64,000 bases of DNA from Isosphaera pallida ATCC 43644 (lineage in GTDB: Bacteria; Planctomycetota; Planctomycetia; Isosphaerales; Isosphaeraceae). Below are positions 1-8,553 of this stretch, piece by piece (within the stretch, counting starts at the first letter, position 1; every line of letters begins with the position of its first letter). The notes below the pieces were generated by a model. The model saw nothing but the letters and a program-made list of their open reading frames with translations. It was not told the DNA's origin and did not search any database. The position numbers and the translations under genes are program-made. The DNA lies in assembly GCF_000186345.1 (NCBI RefSeq), contig NC_014962.1:3376450-3440449 (forward strand). The letters are read 5' to 3'.

Positions 1-238
1 TTCCCATCCCATCCCCCGGCGCAGTCCGTCTCGGTTCACGTCAAGTCCAGTCGATGAGACGCCGATGAGGACGAGTGAAACATCGCCAAAAGCGTGTCGC
101 GGCCTGGAGGACTGGCCGTTTTCTTTCTCGGAAGGAAGACCACAATCATAATCGAATCGTCGGTATGGCATCCGCAACCGGATTGAGGTTGACCGCCTCC
201 AACGACGTGGAGAGAGCGAGGGCAAGGGAGAGGTTCAG
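1..238. other. Left edge, no gene recognised
   Basis: I see no convincing gene here. The stretch is the upstream region of the carbon-nitrogen hydrolase. Its last bases hold the purine-rich ribosome-binding site (AAGGGAGAGG, about 223-232) used by that gene. Long open frames on the minus strand are antisense to the hydrolase and have no domain content. Confidence 0.5.
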
Positions 239-1096
239 GTGAGCCACGCCATCGCGGCCGTTCAAATTGCCACGACTCCTTTTGAGACGGCGGCCAATCT
301 CGAGGCGGCAGATGACGGTCTGCGCCGCGCGTGGGAACACGGCGCGGTGCTGGCGGTGTTGCCCGAACTATTCCACTCTGGATACTGCCCGGGTTGTCCC
401 TATCACACCGTCGCCGAAACCCTCGAAGGCCCCGTCGCCTCCTGGCTGATCGACCGCGCCCGTCGCTTTGGAATGATGATCGCTGCTGGGTTGGTAGAAC
501 GCGATGGCGAGGATGTTTACAACGCTTTGATCCTGGTGGACGCCTCGGGATTGCTGGCGCGGTATCGTAAGCGTCACCTCGTCTTCTGGGAGCGGCGGCG
601 GTTCCGTCCCGGACGTTCCCAGGTGGTGGCGAGAACCCGTTGGGGTCGGATCGGATTCGCCATTTGTGCGGATATGCTTTATCGTCGAGTTTGGCGTGAT
701 TATCGTGACCAAGTGGATTTGATGGTGGTGGGTGCGGCATGGCCGGAGTTTGTCCACCGTTCCACCAATCGCCCCCATTGGCTTTTGGGTCGTTTGGGGC
801 CGTTGGTGGGGGAATTGCCGCGACTGGCCGCGGCCGATCTGGGGGTGCCGGTGGTGGTGGCCAACCAGAGCGGTCCTACTCATTCGCGGGTGCCGGGGCT
901 GCCTTGGATGGGGTTCGAGGACCGGTTCGCCGGTCGCAGCGCGGTCGTTGATCCGATCCACGGCGTGATCGCCCGAGCCGGTCTGGACGCGGAAATCGTA
1001 GTGGGCGAAGTGAACTTGAAGCATCGGGAGCCATCCGCATGGGCTATTACGTCGCCTTGGGACCGTGGGCGGTCGTCTATCGTTTCGGGACTCTGA
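239..1096 (+). CDS. Carbon-nitrogen hydrolase (nitrilase superfamily amidase)
   Basis: A 285-residue protein of the nitrilase superfamily, a cytosolic amidase or amide hydrolase using a Glu-Lys-Cys triad. The three residues are visible: Glu43 in LPELF, Lys111 in RYRKRHL, and Cys143 in FAICADM. A second glutamate (Glu118) follows the lysine, as is common in the family, and length is normal (260-330 residues). The start is GTG, supported by a purine-rich Shine-Dalgarno sequence about 6 bases upstream. No signal peptide is seen. It precedes the asparagine synthetase on the same strand, but a 440-bp gap argues against a tight operon. The substrate cannot be told from sequence; omega-amidase, N-carbamoyl-putrescine amidase and similar roles are all possible. 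Confidence 0.9.
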   Translation: MSHAIAAVQIATTPFETAANLEAADDGLRRAWEHGAVLAVLPELFHSGYCPGCPYHTVAETLEGPVASWLIDRARRFGMMIAAGLVERDGEDVYNALILVDASGLLARYRKRHLVFWERRRFRPGRSQVVARTRWGRIGFAICADMLYRRVWRDYRDQVDLMVVGAAWPEFVHRSTNRPHWLLGRLGPLVGELPRLAAADLGVPVVVANQSGPTHSRVPGLPWMGFEDRFAGRSAVVDPIHGVIARAGLDAEIVVGEVNLKHREPSAWAITSPWDRGRSSIVSGL

Positions 1097-1540
1097 TCTC
1101 GACACTAGGGGGAGCAGTGGTGTATTGGAAAACCCACCGTTGGCGGCGCGCTCGCTCGGGGCGTTGAAATCAGCCTGGATTCAAAACCTCCCCAACGCAG
1201 TGAAGGACCCCTCGGTGTCGGGGGGGGGCGGAGCGTCGAACAGGTGTTCCCAGCGCTCTATCGGATTGGCCTGGGACCGGAACCCGGCATGGCGTTCGAG
1301 TTTCCACTTCCGCTGCGAGATCGGCACCCTCGAATGCCAAGGTCTTGGATCATGTCGAATTCGACTGTCCACTCCTACGCTGTGAATGATTCTGGTTAGA
1401 CGACTCCGCGATGCGACACCGGAGGCGGCCCCCGCCGGGAGGCTAAACCCGCGATTGACCGCGTCGTCCACGTTCAGGCGGCGGGCGACCTTGAAGGAAG
1501 TGAAAGCAACGCGCCGAGTCGCGCGGAAAGGTGTTTGACG
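1097..1540. other. Intergenic region upstream of asnB, no feature recognised
   Basis: About 440 bases without a convincing gene. A 106-codon plus-strand frame (1065-1385) overlaps the hydrolase end and has no domain-like composition. A TTGACC hexamer at 1455-1460 has no matching -10 box at normal spacing. A GGAAAGG Shine-Dalgarno sequence near 1525-1531 serves asnB. Confidence 0.4.
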
Positions 1541-3526
1541 ATGTGTGGAATCGCCGGCGCGTTGGATTTGACTGGTCGCCGCGACTTCGACCGGGCCCGC
1601 CTGGAGGCGATGGCCCAAGCGATTGTTCACCGCGGTCCCGACGACGGCCATTGCTACCTTGAACCCGGTGTCGCCTTGGCGGCTCGACGCCTGGCGATCG
1701 TGGACCTGGAGGGGGGCCGTCAGCCCCTTTCCAACGAGGATGGCTCGGTTTGGGTCGCTTTTAATGGTGAACTGTTCGACTATCCCGACCTTCAAGCCTC
1801 TCTGACCGCCCGCGGGCACCGCTTGGCGACCCGCTGCGACACCGAACTTTGGGCGCATCTTTGGGAGGATCACCGCGAGGCGATGTTCGACCACGCCCGC
1901 GGCCAATTCGCCGTCTCGCTGTGGGACCGCCACCAACGCACCCTCATTTTGGGACGCGACCGGATCGGCATCGCCCCCCTGTACGTCGCCCAGACCGACG
2001 GCTGGTTGCTTTGGAGCTCCGAAATCAAAGGGCTGCTCGCCTCAGGCATGGTTCCATCCCGTCCCGACCCCAAAGGAATCCTTCACTTCTTCACCTTCTT
2101 TTGCGCCGGCACGCCCCGCACCTTCTTCGAAGGGATTGAGTTGATCCCGCCGGGGCACTATTGGAAGGTCCGCGACGGCCGGATGGAAATTCATAAATAT
2201 TGGGATTTAGACTTCCCCGACCGGGGAGACGAGGTTCGGGCCGATGATCCGACCCCGCTGATCGACGAGTTGGAAGCGCGTCTGGTAGCGGCGGTGGAGC
2301 GCCGTTTGCGGGCCGATGTGCCGGTGGTTTCCTACATCAGCGGGGGTCTGGATTCCACGATGGTGCTGGGAACGACCACGCGGTTGCGGGGACGCGGCGT
2401 GCCGTCCTTCACGATCGACCTGAAACGCGCCGGACCCAACGAGCGGGACGCCTCGACCGACGCGGCCCAAACCCTAGAGTCGCCCCTCACCACTCTGACG
2501 ATGGACAAACGGTCAATCGTCGCCGGTTATCCCGACCTGATCACCGCCGCGGAGGGGCCGGTGCTGGACACCTCCTGCGTTTGTCTGATGCGGTTGGCCG
2601 AGAAGGTCCACGAGCAGGGGTACAAGGTCGTTCTCACCGGCGAGGGAGCCGACGAAGCCCTGGCGGGTTATGTTTGGTTCAAGTCGCACAAGCTCCGCGA
2701 GTGGCTGCGCGGTTTGGTAGGCGATCGTCTGATGCGGACGCTACGCGGGGTCATCCCGCTGGCCGTCGGCGGCGATCGGACCATCCTTCCTCCCCCTCTG
2801 GGGATTGGAGGGGCTCGACCGGCCCAGCAGGAGATGTACGAGGCGTTCCTGTTGGGGTCGTGGCAACTCCTGAACCCCGACCTCAAAGCAACACTCAAGA
2901 ATCATGATCCCTTCACCGAACTGTTGATAACAAACGAACGAATGACCAAATGGCATCCGCTTAATCAGTCGCTCTACGTCGGCTATCGGGCGATGTTGGC
3001 GGGTCTGCTTATGATCGGCAAGGGGGATCGGATTGCGATGAGGTCGTCGGTCGAGACCCGTTACCCCTTCCTCGACGAGCGCGTGGTTGAGTTTTGCGTG
3101 ACGTTGGACCCGGAACTTAAACTTAAAAGGTTGACGGAGAAATGGATTCTCCGCAAGGTGGCCGAGCGGATTTTGCCGGCGAGGATCGCCAATCGCCCCA
3201 AGACGATGTTCCGGGCCAGTCGTTCCGAGGCGTTTCTGGGACCCGATCGTCCCTCTTGGGTCGATCAGCTGCTCAGCCCCGAATCGCTGACGCGCACCGG
3301 GTTGTTCGACCCCGAGGCAGTGGCCCGTCAGGTCAAATGGCAGCGGACGCTTCCACGGATCACTCCCCGGCGGGCGGTGTTCGACATCTCTCTGGTCTGC
3401 GTAGCCGCGACTCAGTTGTGGCATCATCTTTACCTCGGCGGCGGCTTGTGCGACCTGCCGGTGTGGTCTCCCCCCGCGATCGAGTCTGTCGGGACGGCCC
3501 GCGCTATTTCGGTCGCAGTGGGCTGA
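1541..3526 (+). CDS. asnB: Asparagine synthase (glutamine-hydrolysing)
   Basis: This enzyme makes asparagine from aspartate, ATP and glutamine-derived ammonia. The class II glutaminase domain fills about residues 1-215: it starts MCGIAGAL, with Cys2 as the nucleophile exposed after Met removal, and contains the HRGPDD motif. The synthetase domain follows, with the PP-loop SGGLDST near residue 266 and the acceptor-side motif GEGADE. Length (661) fits AsnB-family proteins. The frame opens two codons earlier at a TTG (1535), but only the ATG at 1541 places the cysteine correctly, so that start is chosen; GGAAAGG lies about 9 bases upstream. Such proteins also act in peptide or cell-surface glycan amidation, so a biosynthetic role outside asparagine supply is possible. 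Confidence 0.95.
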   Translation: MCGIAGALDLTGRRDFDRARLEAMAQAIVHRGPDDGHCYLEPGVALAARRLAIVDLEGGRQPLSNEDGSVWVAFNGELFDYPDLQASLTARGHRLATRCDTELWAHLWEDHREAMFDHARGQFAVSLWDRHQRTLILGRDRIGIAPLYVAQTDGWLLWSSEIKGLLASGMVPSRPDPKGILHFFTFFCAGTPRTFFEGIELIPPGHYWKVRDGRMEIHKYWDLDFPDRGDEVRADDPTPLIDELEARLVAAVERRLRADVPVVSYISGGLDSTMVLGTTTRLRGRGVPSFTIDLKRAGPNERDASTDAAQTLESPLTTLTMDKRSIVAGYPDLITAAEGPVLDTSCVCLMRLAEKVHEQGYKVVLTGEGADEALAGYVWFKSHKLREWLRGLVGDRLMRTLRGVIPLAVGGDRTILPPPLGIGGARPAQQEMYEAFLLGSWQLLNPDLKATLKNHDPFTELLITNERMTKWHPLNQSLYVGYRAMLAGLLMIGKGDRIAMRSSVETRYPFLDERVVEFCVTLDPELKLKRLTEKWILRKVAERILPARIANRPKTMFRASRSEAFLGPDRPSWVDQLLSPESLTRTGLFDPEAVARQVKWQRTLPRITPRRAVFDISLVCVAATQLWHHLYLGGGLCDLPVWSPPAIESVGTARAISVAVG

Positions 3527-3576
3527 GGGACTCGATGGGAGCAATCCAGGCCCGCATTCGCGCAACCCTTCGATGC

Positions 3577-4398
3577 TTATGAACCCAGTCCTGCTCGAAA
3601 AGCGGCAAGGATTGAGGAGGCGAATTGCTCGCCGGTCAGTAACAGCGCCGCGACGACTGCGGCAAACCGCAACGGCATGGTGGCCGCCAGCGCGCCGACG
3701 TGGGGCAACGCGCGGGCGGTCCAAGCCAGACCAACCGCCGCGACAATCAGCGCCGCAGCGGGAATTGCGGCCAATTCCAGACAAAGGGTCAATGCGTGGC
3801 AAATCTGATTAAGCAGCACGGCGAGGAGGTCAGCGAGGGGTTCGGTGGAGAGGGGGGCATTCCACCAGGTTCCCGGAGGATGCTGGCGAAGCCCGCGCCA
3901 CAGGGCGCGGGTCAGCGCTAGGGGTCCGTCTAGGGTGATGAAGATCGCCACGGCGGTCCAGCCGTGAAGGCGTCCGAGTGGCGAGGCGTCGGGATCGTCG
4001 CCGTTGGGAGCCAACCAGACGTCGGGCGAGAGTCCCGCCTGCACCGCCAACAGATCCCCCGCGCGTCGTGCGGCGGCGACAACCCATCCGGTGCCAAGTC
4101 CCAAAACGCCGCCGTAGACCAGTTCCAGAGGCAGCAGGACGCCCCAGTGTTCCAGCGCGACGCTGGACTCGCCGATCGTCGAGGCGGAAGGTTCGTCGGT
4201 CGCCGCCGCCGATCCCGAACCCGTGGCGGCGAGGACGGCAGCGAGGAGAGCCAGCATAAGGCGCGTTCGCCAATCCAGACCCCAACTCGATCCCCCCCAG
4301 GCCGCCGCGGTTAAGGCCAGTCCCAACCCCCGCGCCGCGGCCAACAAGGGCAGGCCGCCGTGTTCGAAAAACCAGGCCATTCCTCGATCCCAACTCAT
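3577..4398 (-). CDS. fliR: Flagellar/type III export gate protein FliR
   Basis: A 273-residue hydrophobic protein matching FliR/SctT, the polytopic component of the export gate in the inner membrane. Several strongly hydrophobic stretches are visible, including the N-terminal segment around residues 15-35, a central one with GLGTGWVVAAARRAG, and two near the C-terminus. Length is typical (250-270). It is the last gene of the leftward fliF-fliG'-fliO-fliP-fliQ-fliR cluster, 82 bp behind fliQ. FliR is the most divergent of the three gate proteins, so family assignment leans partly on position directly after fliP and fliQ. No clear Shine-Dalgarno precedes its ATG, which suggests dependence on upstream translation or leaderless-like initiation. 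Confidence 0.85.
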   Translation of the reverse strand: MSWDRGMAWFFEHGGLPLLAAARGLGLALTAAAWGGSSWGLDWRTRLMLALLAAVLAATGSGSAAATDEPSASTIGESSVALEHWGVLLPLELVYGGVLGLGTGWVVAAARRAGDLLAVQAGLSPDVWLAPNGDDPDASPLGRLHGWTAVAIFITLDGPLALTRALWRGLRQHPPGTWWNAPLSTEPLADLLAVLLNQICHALTLCLELAAIPAAALIVAAVGLAWTARALPHVGALAATMPLRFAAVVAALLLTGEQFASSILAAFRAGLGS

Positions 4399-4480
4399 GG
4401 CATGTCATGTTCTGAACGGGTCATGGCCCAGTCGTGGGCGTAGCGAAGATGATGTTAATATTCTCAAAATCACAAAAGGG

Positions 4481-4750
4481 TCAGAGCAGATAATCGGGTA
4501 AGGATTCGATCAAACGCGCGGCGAAGGTTCCCCAGGTGGCCGCCATCCAGGGAGCGAGCGCGAAGATCGCCGCGGCGATTGCCAACAACCTCGGCACGAG
4601 ACCGACGACTGGATCGTTGAGTTGGGTCATGGTTTGCATCGCGCCGACCACCAGACCGACCACCAGACCGACCGTCAGCAGCGGCCCTCCCAGCCAGAAG
4701 GCCATGAGGATCGCGTCGCGGGTCCATTGCGTTGCCGTTGTGGCATCCAT
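4481..4750 (-). CDS. fliQ: Flagellar/type III export gate protein FliQ
   Basis: An 89-residue protein with two membrane-spanning hairpin helices, the classical FliQ/SctS size and shape. The first helix region reads AFWLGGPLLTVGLVVGLVVG, followed by the conserved turn AMQTMTQLNDP, which matches the family pattern Q-x-x-T-Q-x-N-(D/E). The second helix contains LPRLLAIAAAIFALAPWM-like residues. It forms the export gate with FliP and FliR. An AAGGAG Shine-Dalgarno sits 9 bases before the ATG. The 82-bp spacers on both sides are the only gaps in the export operon. Confidence 0.93.
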   Translation of the reverse strand: MDATTATQWTRDAILMAFWLGGPLLTVGLVVGLVVGAMQTMTQLNDPVVGLVPRLLAIAAAIFALAPWMAATWGTFAARLIESLPDYLL

Positions 4751-4832
4751 GCCATGGGACTCCTTGCGTGTTTGAAGGACTTGGGTTGGCCGCTTTGCGA
4801 GCCGAGGGGATCCAGGTTTCGACCTGTCGCGC

Positions 4833-5576
4833 TCACGACTCGAAGGAGCGCAACAAGGTTTGGGCCACCAGCCACCAGCCTTCGGCCAGAACGAAAACCA
4901 TCAGTTTGAGTGGAATGGCGACCTGGGCTGGCGGCAGGAGATAAAGCCCCATCGCTGCCAGCACCGCGGCGGTAACCAGGTCGATCACCAGGAACGGCAA
5001 ATAGATCGCAAAGCCCATCCAAAGCGCGACGTTGATCTCGCTGATGAGAAAGGCGGCGGCCACCACCCGCAAAGGAAGTTCGTCGAGATATTCCGGCTGA
5101 TGGGTCCGGGTCTCGGGCGGTTCGGCCAGGTCGTGCAGCGTGATTAGGTAACGCTCGTTGCTGCAGGCGACGATCTGTTTGACCATGAACCGCTTTACTG
5201 GCTCAGCTCCCGCGGCGAACGCCTGGGCGTAGTCAAGTTCGCCGGCCGCGAACGGGCGGATCGCACGCTCGGCCACCACGTCGGCCACCGGCTTCATGAC
5301 CAGGATCGTCAAGAGGATCGAAAGCATCATGACCACCTGATTGCCTGGAATCTGGGGAGACCCCAGCGCCTGGCGGAGCAGAGCCAGCACAATCGAGATC
5401 CGCACGTAGGCGGTGAGCATCAGCACGGCGGCGGGGGCGAGGGAAGCGATGGCGACCACCCCCACCGAGGCGGCGGAGCGGGCCAGATCGGGAGGCAGCG
5501 GTCCCCAGCCTTCACTGGCTCCGGCCGACGTTTGAGCGAACCAAACCGCGGCCGCGGTTGCAACCACCATCGTCAT
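4833..5576 (-). CDS. fliP: Flagellar/type III export gate protein FliP
   Basis: FliP/SctR forms the core of the secretion gate. The diagnostic segment with RISIVLALLRQALGSPQIP, then NQVVMMLSILLT, is present near residues 60-95. The C-terminal signature with IYLPFLVIDLVTAAVLAAMG and LPPAQVAIPLKLMVFVLAEG is nearly canonical. The N-terminus (about 20 residues) looks like a cleavable signal sequence, as in E. coli FliP. The frame can start at GTG 5579 or ATG 5576; the ATG lies 8 bases from AGAGG and is preferred. The start overlaps the fliO stop codon, so translation is probably coupled. Length (247) is normal. Confidence 0.95.
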   Translation of the reverse strand: MTMVVATAAAVWFAQTSAGASEGWGPLPPDLARSAASVGVVAIASLAPAAVLMLTAYVRISIVLALLRQALGSPQIPGNQVVMMLSILLTILVMKPVADVVAERAIRPFAAGELDYAQAFAAGAEPVKRFMVKQIVACSNERYLITLHDLAEPPETRTHQPEYLDELPLRVVAAAFLISEINVALWMGFAIYLPFLVIDLVTAAVLAAMGLYLLPPAQVAIPLKLMVFVLAEGWWLVAQTLLRSFES

Positions 5577-6175
5577 CACGCCGACCTCTTGGGGGATGCA
5601 GTGGAGATCGTCAAAGACGACCCGTTGAAACGACTCGTGATCGCCGGGGTTTCACCTTGCTCTTGGGCGGAGGGGGGCGTCGTCGTCCGTTCTGCCTCCT
5701 CGATCCACTGATCCAGCAGACTCGGGGCTCCGTCGCCGCCCATGCCGATTAACCAGACGCGGTTCCGTTGACGAACCAGGCAGGCGTGATGACGACCGGA
5801 GAGACGAACCCGCTGGGTGATTCGCAGAGGCGCGTCGTGGTTGGAACCCTCGTCGTGGAGGGAACCGGGACCGAAATCGATCCGCCAAGCGGCTCCCCGT
5901 CGGCCTCGCCAGCCTAGTCCCAAGGCGAGAACAGCCAGTCCCAACGCCAGGGTTCCGCTCCAGGAGAGCGTCGAGGTTGTCTTTTCACTTGAAACGGATG
6001 TGTCATTCGCTGTCGCCGGAGCGTATCGAGGACGTTCCATCGGGCCGGACGTTTGAGCCTGGGCATCTCGCCCGATGGAGAAGATCATTGCGATGAGACC
6101 CAAAAGTGTTGGGACCAACCGACGACGCGATCGCATGCGACCGTCTGGTGGCCGCAGAGCGGTCGTGATGGTCAT
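5576..6175 (-). CDS. fliO: FliO-like export assembly protein
   Basis: A 199-residue protein with an N-terminal signal or anchor helix (about residues 20-40), a second membrane helix (WSGTLALGLAVLALGLGWRG, about 70-90) and a small C-terminal beta-rich domain containing RITQRVRLSGRHHACLVRQR and VWLIGMGG. That last pattern (basic strand, 'LVRV..R.WLIGV') is the FliO/FliZ fold that helps FliP assemble. The fold is also shared by C-terminal FliN-type domains, so the name rests on the helix arrangement and position directly before fliP. Both ends overlap neighbours by four bases (ATGA with the fliG-like gene, TGA/GTG with fliP), a sign of strict co-translation. Confidence 0.75.
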   Translation of the reverse strand: MTITTALRPPDGRMRSRRRLVPTLLGLIAMIFSIGRDAQAQTSGPMERPRYAPATANDTSVSSEKTTSTLSWSGTLALGLAVLALGLGWRGRRGAAWRIDFGPGSLHDEGSNHDAPLRITQRVRLSGRHHACLVRQRNRVWLIGMGGDGAPSLLDQWIEEAERTTTPPSAQEQGETPAITSRFNGSSLTISTASPKRSA

Positions 6176-6723
6176 GGCGAGGATCCTCCCGAAGGGGCAT
6201 TGAAGGGGGGACGGTTTGGAGGGGGCGGCGGCAGGGTGATGCGGCCCAAGTCGTGAAGCCGGCCAGCGCGTCGGACGATCTCGCGTTGGGCATCGATGGC
6301 TTGATCAATCCGCACTCGACGGAACCGAGCCAAGGCGCGTCGGAGGGGTTCAGAGCGTGAGGGGGGGCGTTCTAGGGCTTCCAGGACCCGGCGGGTCAAG
6401 GCTCTGGGGGCGGCGGCCAGGGCAACGGCCCAGAGATCGGCCTCCTCGGGCCGGGCCAGGTCGCGGAGCGCATCGGTGTCGAGCCGGGCGAGGTCTTCGA
6501 AGCCGAACCGCAACCGTCGCTCCGCTTCGGCGAGGAACTGGTCGCGGACCCGCTCGCGTTCGTCCGGGTCGATCTGATCGAGTTCAGACATCGCCTGGGT
6601 GAGGGCGTCCACCGAGGCGGCATCCAGACGGTCCCAGACGGGGCCGAGGGATTCTGGTTCCAAGCTGGCTAACAGGATCGCCGCCTGGCGGGTGGGGTTG
6701 GACGCGGGGACGTCGGTGACCAT
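6172..6723 (-). CDS. Shortened FliG-like rotor/switch protein lacking the middle domain
   Basis: Only 183 residues, against about 330 for FliG. Residues 10-60 match the FliG N-terminal domain that binds FliF (RQAAILLASLEPESL, then a helical segment ending IDPDERERVRDQFL). Residues 72-165 match the C-terminal motor domain (GFEDLARLDTDALRDL, LWAVALAAAP, RVRIDQAIDAQREIVRR). The middle domain with its EHPQ motif is absent. In the torque helix, the aspartate pair of the usual LRDDL is replaced by LRRAL, and the LKGA lysine is alanine, so torque generation as in E. coli is unlikely. It lies 6 bases after fliF with a GGGAG Shine-Dalgarno, and overlaps fliO by 4 bases. A C-terminal proline-rich tail is unusual. 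Confidence 0.8.
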   Translation of the reverse strand: MVTDVPASNPTRQAAILLASLEPESLGPVWDRLDAASVDALTQAMSELDQIDPDERERVRDQFLAEAERRLRFGFEDLARLDTDALRDLARPEEADLWAVALAAAPRALTRRVLEALERPPSRSEPLRRALARFRRVRIDQAIDAQREIVRRAGRLHDLGRITLPPPPPNRPPFNAPSGGSSP

Positions 6724-6729
6724 GGCGGC

Positions 6730-8553
6730 TCACTCCCGCGACCCGAAACGGGGGAAACCGGAGGGACCGCCCGCCGCGACTCCCACTGGGATTGGTTCGA
6801 GGTCGAACTCGCGCGCTGAGTCGGGGGGGCAATGAGCCACGCCCGACTTCAGCCAACGCGACAGCACCCCGGCGGCCACTTCGGGATGGTCGCGTACGAT
6901 CCGGCGGACCCGTTCCCACGGCGGCAGTTCGGTTTGGGATGGCGCAGGGGCGTTTGGGTGGTGTCCTGCGGTTCCTCTCAACCGACTTCGACCCCATCGC
7001 CAACCCAGAATCAACCCCAGCGCCGCGGCGGCCAGTCCCAAGGCTGCGGCGATCGCCTCCGGCCAGGCTTGAGCATAGCGCTCCAGGTGATCCAGCCATG
7101 ATGAAGCGCGACTGGGGTAGGCATTTGAAGGGGGACTAAGAGGGGAGCGGGAGCCCGAGACGGTTGAAGAGCGGCTTGAGCTTGAAGAGGAGGGAGGGGG
7201 GGACGACGACGTGGACGGGCTGGAGGGGGTGGGTTCGATTTCGACCCGAACCGCGCCTCGACGGTTATCGGGAATTTCCTCGGCGACGATCCGCCGCACC
7301 TCGGCATCGAGTCGTTGGCGGGCGTCGGGGGGAGCGCCAGGTGAGGAGCCTCCAGTCTTGGCGTCGGGAGACACCACCACCACGACGTCGTAACGTGGAC
7401 CCGAAGCGGTGGAATGACCCGACCCGGCGGCCTCGTCGGGATTAGCGAAGGGGAGACGGATCGGCGTGTTGAGGGTGAGCGTCGGTGCCGGGGAGGAGGC
7501 GGAGGCGGCGGACGGCGCGACCTTGGGATCGCCGTCGGGTGAATGTGGCGCGCCGACCGATTGGGGATCGATCTCGACCCGCACCACGGCGTGTGGCAAC
7601 CAACCTAGGCGTCGAGCCAGACGGGTTTGCAGGTCGCGGACTTCGCTGTTGGTCTGCGTGTCGGCATTGGCCAAACTGGTCTGGGACTCGTCGGAGTGGG
7701 TTTGGGCGAGGGATGGAGAGGCTTGGGCCGGCAAAGGTTTGAGACGGTCGGAGCGGGCGGCGATCGCTTGGGGTGGGGCGTCGGAATCGTGGGACCACTC
7801 GAAGCGGGCCAGAGTGCGGGCGTCGAGCAGCACCAGTTCCCGGAGACCGGGCACCAGACCCCGCAGGATGGCCAGAATGGTGTCGGCAGTGGCCGGGTCG
7901 AGGATGAGGTCGGGCTCCATCTCGACTCGAACGAAACCGCTGACGGGTTCGGATCCCGAAGAACCTAGTCCCCGGGGGCGTTCCAGATGGAAACGGACGT
8001 AGGTGGAGAGGATGCCGGGACACTCCTCTAACAGCAAGCGGGCCTCCTCCTCGCGGGCTTCGTGGAGACGCCGGGCACGGTCCTCGGGAAGCTCGAAGAT
8101 CGAGCCGCCCTGGGCCAGGCGTCGTCGGGTGTCTTCGAGCGAGCGGGGAGCCAACTTCTGAGCTTGAAGCAGTTCTTGGGCTTGAAGGCGTTGTTTCAAA
8201 GGCACACGAACCACGCCGTCGGGGTCGATGGCGGTCGGGATCGCTTTGGTGCTCAGGAGAGCCTCAACCTGAACCCGTTCGGCGACACTGAAGCGATGGC
8301 CTCCGAACAACGGGGTCTCCGGCGTCCCACTCTCTTTCGTGGTCCAAATTACCCACCCCACCATCCCAAGAACCGCCAAGCTGGCTAAAACGACGACGAT
8401 CGGGGTGGGCAGGGGGAAGGGCGAAAGGTGGACAGTGGACGTTCGGGCCGCGCGGTCGAACCGCCAGGACAAGAGGCGACGCGGAGGATCGTTGGCTGAA
8501 CCATTTGACGGGGGAGCCGACGAGGTCGGCACGGCGTTGGATTCGGTTGACAT
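6730..8553 (-). CDS. fliF: MS-ring protein FliF (divergent)
   Basis: FliF forms the membrane ring of the flagellum. The 607-residue protein has a first membrane helix at about 51-72, then a YscJ/FliF-like periplasmic domain that includes the family-typical SIFELPEDRARRLHEAREEE and a ring-building region with ILSTYVRFHLERP. A second helix lies at about 497-518. The C-terminal tail has VRRIVRDHPEVAAGVLSRWL, matching the FliF segment that binds FliG. The central domain is interrupted by long Ser/Pro/Ala-rich tracts, including a near-homopolymeric serine stretch before the second helix. The ATG at 8553 is chosen because GAGAGGTGG lies just upstream; the frame is open 44 codons further, without a site. 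The gene heads the export operon. Confidence 0.85.
   Translation of the reverse strand: MSTESNAVPTSSAPPSNGSANDPPRRLLSWRFDRAARTSTVHLSPFPLPTPIVVVLASLAVLGMVGWVIWTTKESGTPETPLFGGHRFSVAERVQVEALLSTKAIPTAIDPDGVVRVPLKQRLQAQELLQAQKLAPRSLEDTRRRLAQGGSIFELPEDRARRLHEAREEEARLLLEECPGILSTYVRFHLERPRGLGSSGSEPVSGFVRVEMEPDLILDPATADTILAILRGLVPGLRELVLLDARTLARFEWSHDSDAPPQAIAARSDRLKPLPAQASPSLAQTHSDESQTSLANADTQTNSEVRDLQTRLARRLGWLPHAVVRVEIDPQSVGAPHSPDGDPKVAPSAASASSPAPTLTLNTPIRLPFANPDEAAGSGHSTASGPRYDVVVVVSPDAKTGGSSPGAPPDARQRLDAEVRRIVAEEIPDNRRGAVRVEIEPTPSSPSTSSSPPPSSSSSSRSSTVSGSRSPLSPPSNAYPSRASSWLDHLERYAQAWPEAIAAALGLAAAALGLILGWRWGRSRLRGTAGHHPNAPAPSQTELPPWERVRRIVRDHPEVAAGVLSRWLKSGVAHCPPDSAREFDLEPIPVGVAAGGPSGFPRFGSRE

Noticed and set aside
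1181-1936. Minus-strand frame of 251 codons overlapping asnB
   Set aside because: It is antisense to the conserved glutaminase domain of asnB and shows no family pattern.
2741-3802. Minus-strand frame of 353 codons across the asnB end and the fliR end
   Set aside because: It overlaps two recognised genes (asnB on the other strand, fliR in another frame) and has no domain.
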